Assembly (NCBI RefSeq): GCF_008642315.1
Contig: NZ_CP029192.1
Span: 8,866,001 to 8,930,000, forward strand
DNA from: Streptomyces venezuelae
Lineage (GTDB): Bacteria > Actinomycetota > Actinomycetes > Streptomycetales > Streptomycetaceae
Length of the DNA: 64,000 bases
Direction of reading: 5' to 3'
Shown here: one piece after another, positions 8,077 through 16,154 of the stretch
Layout of the letters: every line of letters starts with the position of its first letter
How positions within the stretch are numbered: the first letter of the stretch is position 1
Position numbers and translations under genes: made by a program
The notes under the pieces: model-generated
The model's input: only the letters and a program-made list of their open reading frames with translations
The model's database searches: none
Told to the model about the DNA's origin: nothing

Positions 8077-8276
8077 GCGAGAGCGAGAGTGAAAGCGATG
8101 CGCAGAGCGAGCAGATCTTCAAGCCCGGCGAGATCGTGCCCGAGTCCGGTATCTACGAGTGTGAGTGCGGCCAGCACCACCGGTATAGCACCGACGTGCG
8201 AGGTCACCGGTTCCCGCCCCCGCACCAGGGATGCACCGGGACCGGCTGGAAGCTCGTGACCGTCGCTCACGACTGA
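8073..8276 (+). CDS. YjzC-like small protein, 67 aa
   Basis: After an acidic Ser/Glu N-terminus the protein has FKPGEIVPESGIYECECGQHH, RGHRFPPPHQGC and GWKLV. This order (KPGxxVPxSGIYxC, then FPPxxxxC) is the pattern of the small YjzC-like family, with CxC and a later Cys plausible as a zinc-binding set. The role of the family is not established. The ATG overlaps the stop of the preceding small frame. It converges on the membrane protein gene at 8315. Confidence 0.7.
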   Translation: MSESESESDAQSEQIFKPGEIVPESGIYECECGQHHRYSTDVRGHRFPPPHQGCTGTGWKLVTVAHD

Positions 8277-8314
8277 CCCGAGCGCGTGGCTGCGCGGCGT
8301 CGCCGGCCTCGGAC

Positions 8315-9445
8315 CTACGGGGTCTTGCCGGCGTTGGCCTTCTCCAAGCGGTCGGCAAGTATGGAAGACAGGCCGAGGATGCGGCTGTGTCGCTGGGCGG
8401 TCGGATCATCCATCTGGTGTGCCAGGCCGATGAAGGCGCCGTGACGGAAGAGCAGCGAGCGGTTGAGCTCTGTTGGATCGCTCGTTCGGTCCATGCTGAA
8501 CCCTTGGCTCTCCTCACCCCTCCGTTCCAGCTCCACCTTGACGAACGTAGGCACGCGGACCTCCTCGATGTCCTCCACGATGTCGGTGTACGCCCGATGG
8601 GCGGCGTCGGCATCCGGGAACGCCAAGACCAGGAACTCGGCCCGGTTCTCGCCCTCGTTCTCACCCCTGCCGAAATCCACCGCGCCGACCGCGGCGGCAT
8701 TCTCCTCGCACTCAGGTGCTGCCTCGCAGAGGGGGAGACCGGCCGCGGACGTCCTGACCTTGGGCGTCCCGACCCAGGGATACTCCCGGGCATCCATGCT
8801 GCTCCGGTCCGGAAGGATCTGGCGGACAGTCTCGGCGGTGGGTGGCAGAGCGGTGGCGCGGTCGGCAGAGCGTGCCGATTCGGGGCCGGGCGGCGCGTTG
8901 CGCGGTGAAGCGTCCGCGTTGTCGAACAGCCGCACACCCCCGTAGGCGGAAAGCACGATCACCAGTAGCGCCAGGAGGATGCCCGCGCCGAGGGAGAGCC
9001 GCCCGGCAGGGGTGTTGTTGATGGTCAGCGGACCGAGCGCGATCTGGCTGCGCGACACCTTGCTGCCGGTCAGGACGACACTGCCGATGTGCTGCTGTGA
9101 GGTGTGCTGCTGTGAGGTGTGCCCCTGTGCGGTGTGTTCCCGTGCGGTGTGTTCCTGTGAGGATGCGTGCAAGAGCACCGCGAGCCGCCCGGCGAACTCG
9201 GGATCGCCGCTGATCTCCTCGGCGAGGACAGCTCGTACCTTGCTGCTGACCTCGGGGTCGTCTGGTGCGTGGGCCAGCTCGTCGAGTGCGGACCGCCCGC
9301 GATCGGAACGGCTGAGCCGGCCGCGTACGAGATCCGACGCCGCCGTATGGGCGGCGCCCGGCGGCGCGACGGACAGAGCTTGCGCAGCCATCGCCGCCAG
9401 GTCGGGTGCATCCACACTGACCCCCCATGCCCTCCCGGTACCCAT
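8315..9445 (-). CDS. Single-pass membrane protein with His-rich pentapeptide repeats
   Basis: An Ala-rich N-terminal cytoplasmic domain (about 100 residues, helical) is followed by HTA/HTS pentapeptide repeats (QEHTA, REHTA, QGHTS, QQHTS, QQH), a short strand-rich segment (GSVVLTGSKVSRSQIALG), one transmembrane helix (ILLALLVIVLSAYGGV), and an extracellular domain of about 200 residues with two cysteines (PLCEAAPECEE). The last part resembles the sensor-like extracellular domains of actinobacterial membrane proteins. The nominal start is 9445; GTG 9415 (VDAPDLAAM) behind GGGGGG is more likely. It is not associated with a kinase. Function unknown. Confidence 0.7.
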   Translation of the reverse strand: MGTGRAWGVSVDAPDLAAMAAQALSVAPPGAAHTAASDLVRGRLSRSDRGRSALDELAHAPDDPEVSSKVRAVLAEEISGDPEFAGRLAVLLHASSQEHTAREHTAQGHTSQQHTSQQHIGSVVLTGSKVSRSQIALGPLTINNTPAGRLSLGAGILLALLVIVLSAYGGVRLFDNADASPRNAPPGPESARSADRATALPPTAETVRQILPDRSSMDAREYPWVGTPKVRTSAAGLPLCEAAPECEENAAAVGAVDFGRGENEGENRAEFLVLAFPDADAAHRAYTDIVEDIEEVRVPTFVKVELERRGEESQGFSMDRTSDPTELNRSLLFRHGAFIGLAHQMDDPTAQRHSRILGLSSILADRLEKANAGKTP

Positions 9446-9559
9446 GCCGTCCGGGTCTCACCATTATGGTCATGGCCGCGTCAGTGGGTAGGCGCTCTCG
9501 TAAGTCGGACCGGGGCGCGGTGGAACGTGCGGCGCCGGACCGGCGTCGGCGGGGTGACG

Positions 9560-10165
9560 TCACGCGGGGTCGGCGAGTGGCGGGTGTTCGAGCACGCGGG
9601 GCCTGTACTCGACGAGCTGGATGCGACCGTCGAAGGTGCGGTGGTCGGTCATCTCGAGGGCGACGTCCGGATAGCCGTCGTAGATGCGCTCTTCACCCGT
9701 GGCCCCGGTGATCACCGGGAACATCACGACCCGGAAGCGGTCGACGAGCCCGGCCCGTAGCAGGGACCGGCACAGGCTGAGGCTGCCGATCGTGCTGAGG
9801 AGCCCCGAGCCGTTCGACTTCATGGTGCGGACCGTCTCGACGGCGTCGTCGCGGACGAGCGTGGAGTTGGCCCAGGTCAGCGGCTCCTCGAGCGAGGAGG
9901 AGAACACCACCTTGGACGCCTGCGTGAGCTCGTCGACGGACGCCTCTTCCTCGGGCCTGAACTCGTCCTGGCCCTTCGGGACCTCACCTGCGGCGAAGCC
10001 CGACATCAAGCGGTAGGTGTTCGCTCCCATCAGGTACGTGACCTCGGGCTGTTCGCCCAGCCAGGCGAGGTACTCCGGCCCCTCGAGGCCCCAGAACCCG
10101 GGCCATCCCTCGCCCGATGCGTAGCCGTCGAGGGAGGTGATGAAGTCGACGAGAAGTTCCGACAT
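9560..10165 (-). CDS. Dihydrofolate reductase-family / RibD C-terminal-like reductase, 201 aa
   Basis: The protein opens MSELLVDFITSLDGYASG, the first strand and NADPH-binding turn of the RibD-C/DHFR-like family, and continues with VTYLMGANTYRLM, KVVFSSSLEEPLTWANSTLV and the glycine-rich SNGSGLLSTIGSLSLCRSLLRAGLVDRFRVVMFPVITG. That order and length fit the YyaP/YwjB-type reductases, which bind NADPH but whose substrate is generally unknown; true DHFR activity is not implied. ATG 10165 is backed by AAAGGA. It is monocistronic and faces a gene-free stretch. Confidence 0.88.
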   Translation of the reverse strand: MSELLVDFITSLDGYASGEGWPGFWGLEGPEYLAWLGEQPEVTYLMGANTYRLMSGFAAGEVPKGQDEFRPEEEASVDELTQASKVVFSSSLEEPLTWANSTLVRDDAVETVRTMKSNGSGLLSTIGSLSLCRSLLRAGLVDRFRVVMFPVITGATGEERIYDGYPDVALEMTDHRTFDGRIQLVEYRPRVLEHPPLADPA

Positions 10166-10618
10166 GGCGGTGTCCTTTCCTAGGTGTCACGAGCTTGGAC
10201 CGGTCGGGAGCCGCAAACTCACCGGCCACGCCGTTGGATTTCCGTCAGCTCACTCCCAGACGCCGCCGTGACCACCGGATCAGCGTGTGCGTGCGTGTTC
10301 CGGGGCGGTGGCCCGGTGGTCCCCCCCGCGACATCATGTCGATCACCGTGCCACGGGGAAGCCGCCTGGAGAAGCGGGCGGAGGACGCGGAGGGCTGACT
10401 CCCGCGCGGCGGGCGGACCCGACTCGATTCGGGCGAGACGTGTCATGAAAGCGCTGGATGCGGGCAGCGGATCTAGGGCGGTAGACGTGGATGCGTTGCG
10501 TGAGTGCTTGGACACCAACCAAGAGCGCGCCCCCGGTGCGGAACAAGGACCTTGTGAACCGCGACCGCAGCCCGTAACTGCGGGCCCGTGCCCGCCGTGA
10601 TCTTGCTACTTCGACTGA
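10166..10618. other. Gene-free stretch between divergent genes
   Basis: About 450 bases upstream of both the reductase gene (minus) and the MscS gene (plus). Frames here have poor codon use and no supported start. It contains a poly-C/G tract at 10321-10326 and presumably both promoters, but I see no clear -35/-10 pair. Confidence 0.4.
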
Positions 10619-11677
10619 GTGGAGCCATCGTCCGTGTCACCCACCGGCATGCCGGCGTCGTCCGTCCCCGGCAGCAGCGCGAACCATGCGGTGATAGCCG
10701 CCCCGGGGTGGCTGGGGGACCACGCCGACATCGTCATCGGCATCCCCTTGCGCATTCTGCTCATCGTCGTGGGGGCGATGATTGTCCGGGCGCTGGCCAA
10801 GAAGGCCATCACCCGCGTGGTGCAGCGCATCCTCCAACCGCCCGAGCAGACCGGCGAAGCACGCCGCACCAGCCGCGGTCCGGCCGTGCTGCACCGCGAC
10901 CGCAGCCGGGCCAAGGAACGCAGGGAGCAGCGTGCCCGCACCATCGGCTCGGTGCTCAGCAGCATCGTCACCGTAGTAGTGGGTGTCATGGCGACAGCCA
11001 TGCTTCTCGACCAGGTCGGCATCGCCCTCGGCCCGCTGCTGGCGAGCGCCGGTGTGGTGGGCCTGGCCATCGGTTTCGGCGCCCAGAATCTCGTGGCGGA
11101 CTACCTGTCCGGCATGCTGATCATGCTGGAGGACCAGTACGGCGTCGGCGACTCGGTGGATCTGGGCGAGGCGGTCGGCGAGGTGGAGCACGTCGGCCTG
11201 CGGCTCACCCAGGTCCGTGACCTCAACGGTGGCCTGTGGCACATCCGCAACGGGGAGATCCTGCGCGTGCGCAACGACAGCCAGGAGTGGGCCCGAGCCG
11301 TCCTGGACGTCTCGGTGGCCTATGAGTGCAACCTCGACACCGTGTACCGCGTGCTGGAAGAAGCGGGACGCGACATGCGCGAGGACCCGAAGTTCGCACC
11401 GGCTCTGCTGGAGGACCCTTCCGTGTGGGGAGTGCAGTCCCTGGAGCCGGACGGCGTCGTGGTCCGGGTGGCCGTGAAGACAGCGCCTTTGCAGCAGTGG
11501 GCTGTGACCCGCGAGCTGCGTCGGCGGGTGAAGGAAGCGTTGGACGCCGCGGGCATCGACATTCCCTTCCAGCAGCGCACGGTCTGGATTCGCAGCGACA
11601 ACGACAACGACAACGGCGAGAACGGTGACGGCAGTGACACCGCGGGTGCGGGTGGCCGGGCCCCTGTAGTGCGGTGA
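10619..11677 (+). CDS. MscS-family mechanosensitive channel, 352 aa
   Basis: A small-conductance mechanosensitive channel homologue. There are transmembrane helices at about residues 35-60 and 110-130, then the pore-lining TM3 region LLASAGVVGLAIGFGAQNLVADYLSG, the Gly/Ala-packed signature of MscS. The beta domain follows (MLEDQYGVGDSVDLG), and then the alpha/beta cytoplasmic cage. The loop between helices carries a long basic stretch (RDRSRAKERREQRAR). The C-terminus is a short Asp/Asn repeat (DNDNDNGENGDG). The GTG start at 10619 gives a complete protein. Expected role: relief of osmotic downshock at the plasma membrane. Confidence 0.93.
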   Translation: MEPSSVSPTGMPASSVPGSSANHAVIAAPGWLGDHADIVIGIPLRILLIVVGAMIVRALAKKAITRVVQRILQPPEQTGEARRTSRGPAVLHRDRSRAKERREQRARTIGSVLSSIVTVVVGVMATAMLLDQVGIALGPLLASAGVVGLAIGFGAQNLVADYLSGMLIMLEDQYGVGDSVDLGEAVGEVEHVGLRLTQVRDLNGGLWHIRNGEILRVRNDSQEWARAVLDVSVAYECNLDTVYRVLEEAGRDMREDPKFAPALLEDPSVWGVQSLEPDGVVVRVAVKTAPLQQWAVTRELRRRVKEALDAAGIDIPFQQRTVWIRSDNDNDNGENGDGSDTAGAGGRAPVVR

Positions 11678-11811
11678 CTACGCCGCGCCCCGGGGGGGGG
11701 GCTTTGACGCCCGGCCCTTCTTACCTACTCCGCGGCTGGTGTCTGAGCTGGATCTCCAGGGCCGGGAGGGCCCGCGGCCGCCAGCCGAGTGCCGCGAGGG
11801 ATGATCTGCGG

Positions 11812-12282
11812 GTGACTTCACCGGTGGATGACGTGCGTACGAGTGCCGATTGGATGGCTGCCGCGCTCGACAGTTCGGGTTATCAGGCCGATTTCTCCCC
11901 GCACAGCCTGCGGGCCGTCGAGCGTTTCATGACGGAGCAGAGCAGCTCCGGCCGGGCGGCGGCCAACGGTCTGTTGGCCACCGGTCTGGGAGCTCGTCTG
12001 TTCGGCCTGGGCTGCTACGTGGGCGAGACGATCCGGCTCAGCCTCGGTGGCGTCTGGGCCGGGGGCGATGCGGACCCGGCGAGCGAGAGCGACGTCGCGG
12101 TCCGGCTGAGCGGCGGATCGGTCATCTGGCCGGTCCAGCGAGTGGTCAAGCGGTTCCAGAACGGGCCCGAGGACAGCCTCGTCGTGTACGGGGTATCCCT
12201 CGGCTTGGATCTGCGACCGCACGCGGCGCCGCCGGGTGATGCGAAGCCACGCATGGGCTTGTTCCGACGCCGCGGAGACTGA
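11812..12282 (+). CDS. Conserved actinomycete protein of unknown function, 156 aa
   Basis: From GTG 11812 the protein reads VTSPVDDVRTSADWMAAALD and contains a well-formed globular domain: FSPHSLRAVERFMTEQ, LGARLFGLGCYVGETIRLSLGGVW, and a strand-rich end (VIWPVQRVVKRFQNG, SLVVYGVSLGL). The GCYVGE turn and overall plan suggest a family seen in Streptomyces genomes, but I cannot give it a function. Upstream in-frame sequence to 11674 overlaps the MscS stop and is low-complexity, so it was excluded. It converges on the NmrA-like gene. Confidence 0.7.
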   Translation: MTSPVDDVRTSADWMAAALDSSGYQADFSPHSLRAVERFMTEQSSSGRAAANGLLATGLGARLFGLGCYVGETIRLSLGGVWAGGDADPASESDVAVRLSGGSVIWPVQRVVKRFQNGPEDSLVVYGVSLGLDLRPHAAPPGDAKPRMGLFRRRGD

Positions 12283-12321
12283 AGCAGGGCCCGCCCGGCC
12301 GGGACGGATCCCCGCGTCAAC

Positions 12322-13197
12322 TCACGGTTGACCGTGGCCCTCGTGGTTTCCGCTGCCGGCGTCGAACGCTGCGATGTTGCGGGCGACCCAGCTCTCGAAG
12401 GAGTGCGGGGCGCGGCCGAGGACTCGTTCGACGTCCGGGCTGATCCGGAGTTCCGCGGGGTTCGGGGCTGCGATGATGTCCAGGGTGTCGTCGGCGAGTT
12501 CCGGCGGCACGAACTGGGTCATCCCCGCCTTGGCCTCCTCGCGGGTGAGTTCGTGGAAGCGCACCGGCGAGCCGAGTGCGGCAGCGATGGCCGCCGTCTG
12601 CTCGCGTGGCGTGATCACCTCGGGGCCGGTGAGTTCGTAGATCTCGCCGGTGTGCCGGTCGCCCCGCAGGCAGGCGGCCGCGACCTCGGCGATGTCCGTC
12701 GGGTCGACGACCGGAACCCCGACGTCGCCGAAGGGTGCGGCGGCCGTCCCTTGCGTACGGACGGACTCCGCCCAGGCCAGGGCGTTGGAGGCGAAGCCGC
12801 CGGGACGCAGGACGGCCCAGTCGAGGCCGGACCGCCGCAGCGCGTCCTCTACCCCTCGCATCGCGATTCGCGTCCGGCCGAGCGGCCTGGTCGCCACGCC
12901 TTGCGAAGACAGCAGGACGACCCGGCGTACCCCGTGGGCCGCCGCCAGGTCGATGATGTCGGTCGGCCTGGCGTCCGGGGCGTGCAGGTCGCCGGACAGC
13001 AGGAGGAAGAGCGCCTTCGCACCGTCCAACGCGGGTACGAGGGTGGACGGTTCGGCCAGGTCGGCCGCCACGTGCGTGACTCCGTCCGGCATCACCGCGG
13101 CGTGCCGCGAAACCGCCGTCACCCGCTCGCCCGCCTCGGCCAGAGCCCGCGTCAAAGGCCGACCCACGTTCCCGGTAGCTCCGGTCACCACGATCAT
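12322..13197 (-). CDS. NmrA-like NAD(P)-binding protein, 291 aa
   Basis: An atypical short-chain dehydrogenase/NmrA fold. GATGNVG (residues 6-12) is the dinucleotide-binding motif, followed by VTHVAADLAEP, ALFLLLSGD, VRRVVLLSSQGV, and LRPGGFASNALAWAES, the substrate-side signature of the quinone-oxidoreductase/NmrA subgroup. The tail RVLGRAPHSFESWVARNIAAF is also typical. The canonical YxxxK is not apparent, as usual in this subgroup, so it may sense redox cofactors or reduce a small molecule. It is divergent from an HxlR regulator 92 bases away, a very common regulator-target pairing. Confidence 0.9.
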   Translation of the reverse strand: MIVVTGATGNVGRPLTRALAEAGERVTAVSRHAAVMPDGVTHVAADLAEPSTLVPALDGAKALFLLLSGDLHAPDARPTDIIDLAAAHGVRRVVLLSSQGVATRPLGRTRIAMRGVEDALRRSGLDWAVLRPGGFASNALAWAESVRTQGTAAAPFGDVGVPVVDPTDIAEVAAACLRGDRHTGEIYELTGPEVITPREQTAAIAAALGSPVRFHELTREEAKAGMTQFVPPELADDTLDIIAAPNPAELRISPDVERVLGRAPHSFESWVARNIAAFDAGSGNHEGHGQP

Positions 13198-13248
13198 TTT
13201 CTGCTCCTGGTTCGTTGTGCGCTGAGGCAGTTGACGCTAGGAGCAGGA

Positions 13249-13281
13249 CTTACTTTTCGTAAGGACATACCCAGAGGTAAG
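13249..13281. promoter_or_regulatory. Probable HxlR operator in the NmrA/HxlR intergenic region
   Basis: Inverted half-sites CTTAC (13249-13253) and GTAAG (13259-13263) separated by 5 bases, with another GGTAAG at 13276-13281. The same ACTyACC/GGTAAGT core appears at the second HxlR gene in the window (50067-50088). The site would overlap the promoters of both divergent genes; binding by the adjacent HxlR protein is inference. Confidence 0.55.
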
Positions 13282-13289
13282 CTCCGGAC

Positions 13290-13661
13290 ATGAGTGAAGG
13301 CGTGCAGCTGACACAGGCCGAGACAGGCACTCGGTATGAGGTGTTTCACACTGACTGCCCCGCGCGAGACGTGGTCGACCACGTGACCAGCAAATGGGGT
13401 GTCTGGGTGCTGATCGCTCTACGCAACAACGAACTTCGGTTCTACGAGCTGCGCGACAGCATCCGCGGCATCAGCGAGAAGATGCTCGCCCAGGCCCTGC
13501 GCGCGCTGGTCCAGGACGGCCTGGTCTGGCGCAGGGTGGAGCCGACTACACCGCCCCAAGTGACGTACGGGCTGACAGAGTTCGGTCAGGATGTCGGTGA
13601 GCCGCTGACGGACTTGTTGGACCGGATCACAGAGCGGCTGCCGACGCGCGGCGAGGAGTAG
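13290..13661 (+). CDS. HxlR-family transcriptional regulator, 123 aa
   Basis: A winged-helix regulator of the HxlR/YodB type. Cys23 sits in the conserved N-terminal position (HTDCPARDVVDHV), followed by KWGVWVLIALRNNELRFYELRDSIRGISEKMLAQALRALVQDGL, the helix-turn-helix, and the wing with YGLTEFG. YodB-like members sense quinones or electrophiles through this cysteine; that is a family-based suggestion. It is divergent from the NmrA-like oxidoreductase gene, its probable target, and shares a repeat-containing intergenic region with it. Confidence 0.9.
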   Translation: MSEGVQLTQAETGTRYEVFHTDCPARDVVDHVTSKWGVWVLIALRNNELRFYELRDSIRGISEKMLAQALRALVQDGLVWRRVEPTTPPQVTYGLTEFGQDVGEPLTDLLDRITERLPTRGEE

Positions 13662-13772
13662 TGCGGCAGAGGGATGGTGCGGTAGCGGACGGACCAGTCC
13701 GACGGCTCTGGCGAGGGGCTCCGGAGGATGTCCGTCCGGCGCCTCGCGGTGGTCGTGCCCGCGCCGCATCCT

Positions 13773-14249
13773 CTACGACGCCGCGTAGGAGCGCCGGGAG
13801 CTCGGTTCCTGGGAGTGCGAGCACGGTTGGCCGGTCCGGCTCTGAGGTAGGCGCATGCGATGAGCCAGATCCCGCGTCATGCGCTGCGCCAGGCAGCTGC
13901 GCCATTCGATGTCGGGGTAGCAGGTGCGCAAGTGCGATACGGCGCGGGTTCCCAGGCCACTGTCCTGCAGAGCCGCGTCGACGTGGATCTCGTCGATGAC
14001 GCCGCTCGCGCACCGTTTGCACACGCGGTAGGTCAGATGGCCCACGATGCGGCGGCTGTGGACCAGCAGCAGGCTGTCCGCGCGGGCCTCAAGAGCGGGG
14101 GAGTGGAGGATCTCGATGTGTCGGTAGGCGAGGAGGCGGCGGCGGAGCCTGCCGCGGCGGCGGTTCGAGCGGGCGTGCCGGGCTGTCTTGCGCCGCTGGA
14201 TCATGCGTGCGGCCGAGTCCGGAACCATCCGTGTGGGTGTCTCGGGCAT
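13773..14249 (-). CDS. GNAT-like protein, 158 aa
   Basis: After a very basic N-terminal stretch (RRKTARHARSNRRRGRLRRRLL), the protein contains LLLVHSRRIVGHLTYRVCKRCASGVIDEIHVDAALQDSGLGTRAVSHLRTCYPDIEW. The pattern strand - IDEIHVDAALQDSGLGTRAV resembles the acetyl-CoA site of GNAT enzymes (xxxRGxGxA, here QDSGLGTRA), as in small Streptomyces acetyltransferases of unknown substrate. ATG 14249 (MPETPTRMVP) is preferred to the longer frame, whose extension is noise. The ribosome-binding site is weak. It could be degenerate. Confidence 0.55.
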   Translation of the reverse strand: MPETPTRMVPDSAARMIQRRKTARHARSNRRRGRLRRRLLAYRHIEILHSPALEARADSLLLVHSRRIVGHLTYRVCKRCASGVIDEIHVDAALQDSGLGTRAVSHLRTCYPDIEWRSCLAQRMTRDLAHRMRLPQSRTGQPCSHSQEPSSRRSYAAS

Positions 14250-14529
14250 GCATGACCGGTTACCCCTGCCGTGCGGAGTCAATCGGTCGTGCTGCCCGAG
14301 ACGTGTGTGCACGTGCGGGACGGACAGGGTGGGGCGCCGCGACGCGATGCGCCGGTGGTGGTACGTCGGTGCCAGGGTGGTGCCGACGCCCCCCGGCGCA
14401 TACCGGGCCACAGCGCTTGACTGCCTCAGTGCTTGACGGGCCTCGGCGCTCGATCGGACATCAGCGGCGCGGCTCGATCTTCAGGTCGCCGCTGTTCATC
14501 GTGCGACCTCTGTCGGCGGCGAGGAAGTC

Positions 14530-14928
14530 GTGCGGGAAGCTGAGACCGATGGCGCTGGCCTCTTCGACGATCCGGTGGTGCGGCCGGACGGCCTGGTGGT
14601 GCGAGTGGACGGCCCGGCGGTGCGGCCGCTCCCTCGGCGGCCGAGGTGGAAGCGGAAGCGCTGCGACGGGAGAACGCGCAGCTGCGGCAGGCTCTGGTCT
14701 GCCGGCCGGTGATCGATCAGGCGCGGCGTGCTGATGGCGGCCGGGGGGTGCAGCGCCGAAGAGGCCTGGGAGGTGTTGGTGGAGATCTCCCAGCGCTCGA
14801 ACACCAAGTTGCGGCAAGTCGCGGAGATGGTGGTGGCCAGTACGTCCGGCGATCACCTGCCCGATTCCGTGGCCCTACAGCTCCCGGGGCTTCGGCGGTT
14901 CGGCATCGGTCGGGCCGCCGAACGGTGA
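14530..14928 (+). pseudogene. ANTAR-domain regulator broken by two frameshifts
   Basis: Three overlapping frames give consecutive parts of one ANTAR protein. The first frame reads EAETDGAGLFDDPVVRPDGLVVRVDGPAVRP up to about 14625; the second reads AEVEAEALRRENAQLRQALVCRPVIDQAR at about 14640-14722; the first register then resumes with VLMAAGGCSAEEAWEVLVEISQRSNTKLRQVAEMVV from about 14725. Together VIDQAR + (G) + VLMAAGGCSAEEAW is the ANTAR signature, an RNA-binding antiterminator domain. The second junction lacks two bases relative to the expected GCG-CGG-GGC-GTG. The two shifts compensate, so sequencing error at GC-rich runs is as possible as true decay. Confidence 0.7.
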
Positions 14929-15009
14929 GGCGGTCGGCGCGGCGCTGACAGTCTCCGCTGGCGGGTGCCCCGGCGTGCGTGGGGCCCGTCGGCGGGTGAG
15001 GCTGGCCGT

Positions 15010-15252
15010 ATGGCTGAACCGCTGCCCGTCGTCGTCTCTCCGCCCTCACCGACCGGCGGGCGTCGCGTCCGCGTGGACGGCGAGATCCTGGGACTGGCCC
15101 ACGGCGTCAACGACGTCGTGGAGTTCCTGCGTCGGGCCGGCATCGAGGAGGCCGACGCCCACATGGTGGAGACGTCGATGTTCATCGACTGGAAGGGCGG
15201 TGGCCCCGAGGTGTGGTCACGCACCCCGGACGGCGGCCCCGACCCCGCCTGA
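15010..15252 (+). CDS. Small conserved protein, 80 aa
   Basis: MAEPLPVVVSPPSPTGG is followed by RRVRVDGEILGLAHGVNDVVEFLRRAGIEEADAHMVETSMFIDWKGGGPEVW. The N-terminal half has strands and the middle an amphipathic helix; the DWxGGGPEVW ending is distinctive. ATG 15010 is used with GAGGC upstream. Short actinomycete proteins of this plan are common, but I cannot name a function. It directly follows the broken ANTAR gene. Confidence 0.6.
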   Translation: MAEPLPVVVSPPSPTGGRRVRVDGEILGLAHGVNDVVEFLRRAGIEEADAHMVETSMFIDWKGGGPEVWSRTPDGGPDPA

Positions 15253-15449
15253 CCAGTGCGGCCCTGGACTCCTCGGGTGCGGGTTTCGGGCCCGGTGCTC
15301 GACGGTCGCGCGCCGTTCTCATCGGCTTCTCATCCTCAGGGGGCGATGTGAACACGGACGAAAGGTCCGAGGTGTGAGGATCGAAGGGCGGGGTGGCACG
15401 GCCGGCCCGGAGCAGCACCTCGACCTCGACCCATGCCTCGGAGACGCCC

Positions 15450-15617
15450 ATGCAGAAGCCCATAGCCTTCGCCGTCTTCGCGCTGATCACTCTCGCCACC
15501 CTCGGTACGACCACCGCCGTCGCGAACGCGTCGACCTCCGTGAGCGAGGGGCGCGGCCACACCGTCGAACGCCTGGCAGACAGGACCGCTGACGGGTGCA
15601 CGATGGGCAGCACGTGA
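15450..15617 (+). CDS. Possible small secreted peptide
   Basis: From ATG 15450 the frame gives a 55-residue product with a clear signal-peptide shape: MQKPIAFAVFALITLATLGTTTAVANAS, with an ANA^S cleavage site, then a short polar tail with one Cys. The mature part would be under 30 residues. No strong ribosome-binding site (GGAGACGCCC is upstream). It may be a truncated exported protein; downstream sequence shows other decay. Confidence 0.4.
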   Translation: MQKPIAFAVFALITLATLGTTTAVANASTSVSEGRGHTVERLADRTADGCTMGST

Positions 15618-15750
15618 CGGTGGTCGCCGTCGGCCGTCTTCTCGGTCGCCAAGGGCAGGTCGCGGCCCTGCTCCAGTGAGACGAGCCGCGTTGGTGAAGT
15701 AGGCCTGCTCCTCGTCGAGCCCCGCTTCGCCGAGCGCGGAGCAGCCGCGG
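15580..15750 (-). pseudogene. Probable frameshifted gene remnant, family unknown
   Basis: On the minus strand one frame gives LGEAGLDEEQAYFTNAAR and, after a shift near 15687, another gives LVSLEQGRDLPLATEKTADG and DHRHVLPIVHP. The two pieces have good codon use and would join into one plausible protein. I do not recognise it. Both ends fade into repeats. Confidence 0.3.
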
Positions 15751-15757
15751 CAGTCTC

Positions 15758-15801
15758 GGCCAGCGGCCAGCGGCCAGCGGCGAGCGGCGAGCGGCGGGCG
15801 G
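15758..15801. repeat. Heptanucleotide tandem repeat
   Basis: Six tandem copies of a 7-base unit, GGCCAGC three times, GGCGAGC twice and GGCGGGC once, in a gene-poor region. Confidence 0.8.
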
Positions 15802-16154
15802 ACGCGGGCAGGGCCGGCACGCCGTGGCCGTCAAACCCCGGCAAAACCGGACGATCACTTGTTTCCTCCCCCGTTCGGGCGGTTACCCGGCTCTCGGAGC
15901 GATCGCGGAAGCGATGGCGGACCGGCAGCCCGACCCCGGCCGGTCACCGGGCGCCGCCATCACCCGCTCTCTGAGGTTCCGGTTGTCGGAGGACGTGACA
16001 GAGGAGTGAATGCATTCATGGGCCGAGTGCCCCGAAGAGCTCACTCCCCGGGTCGGCGCGGCGACGACCACCGGCGTCCTGGCACGCACTGACCTGGTAA
16101 CCCGCACGCCCGACGGAACCTCGTAACCCGCACGCCCGACAGAAAGGCCACCCC
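15802..16154. other. Non-coding region upstream of the TPP enzyme gene
   Basis: No supported gene. Its 3' part carries an 18-base direct repeat (16097-16114 and 16123-16140, spacing 26) ending just before the AAAGG of the downstream gene. Confidence 0.5.
16097..16140 (+). repeat. 18-base direct repeat in the leader of the TPP enzyme gene
   Basis: GTAACCCGCACGCCCGAC occurs at 16097-16114 and again at 16123-16140. The second copy ends one base before the ribosome-binding region. It may be a regulator site pair or a duplication of the leader. Confidence 0.75.
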
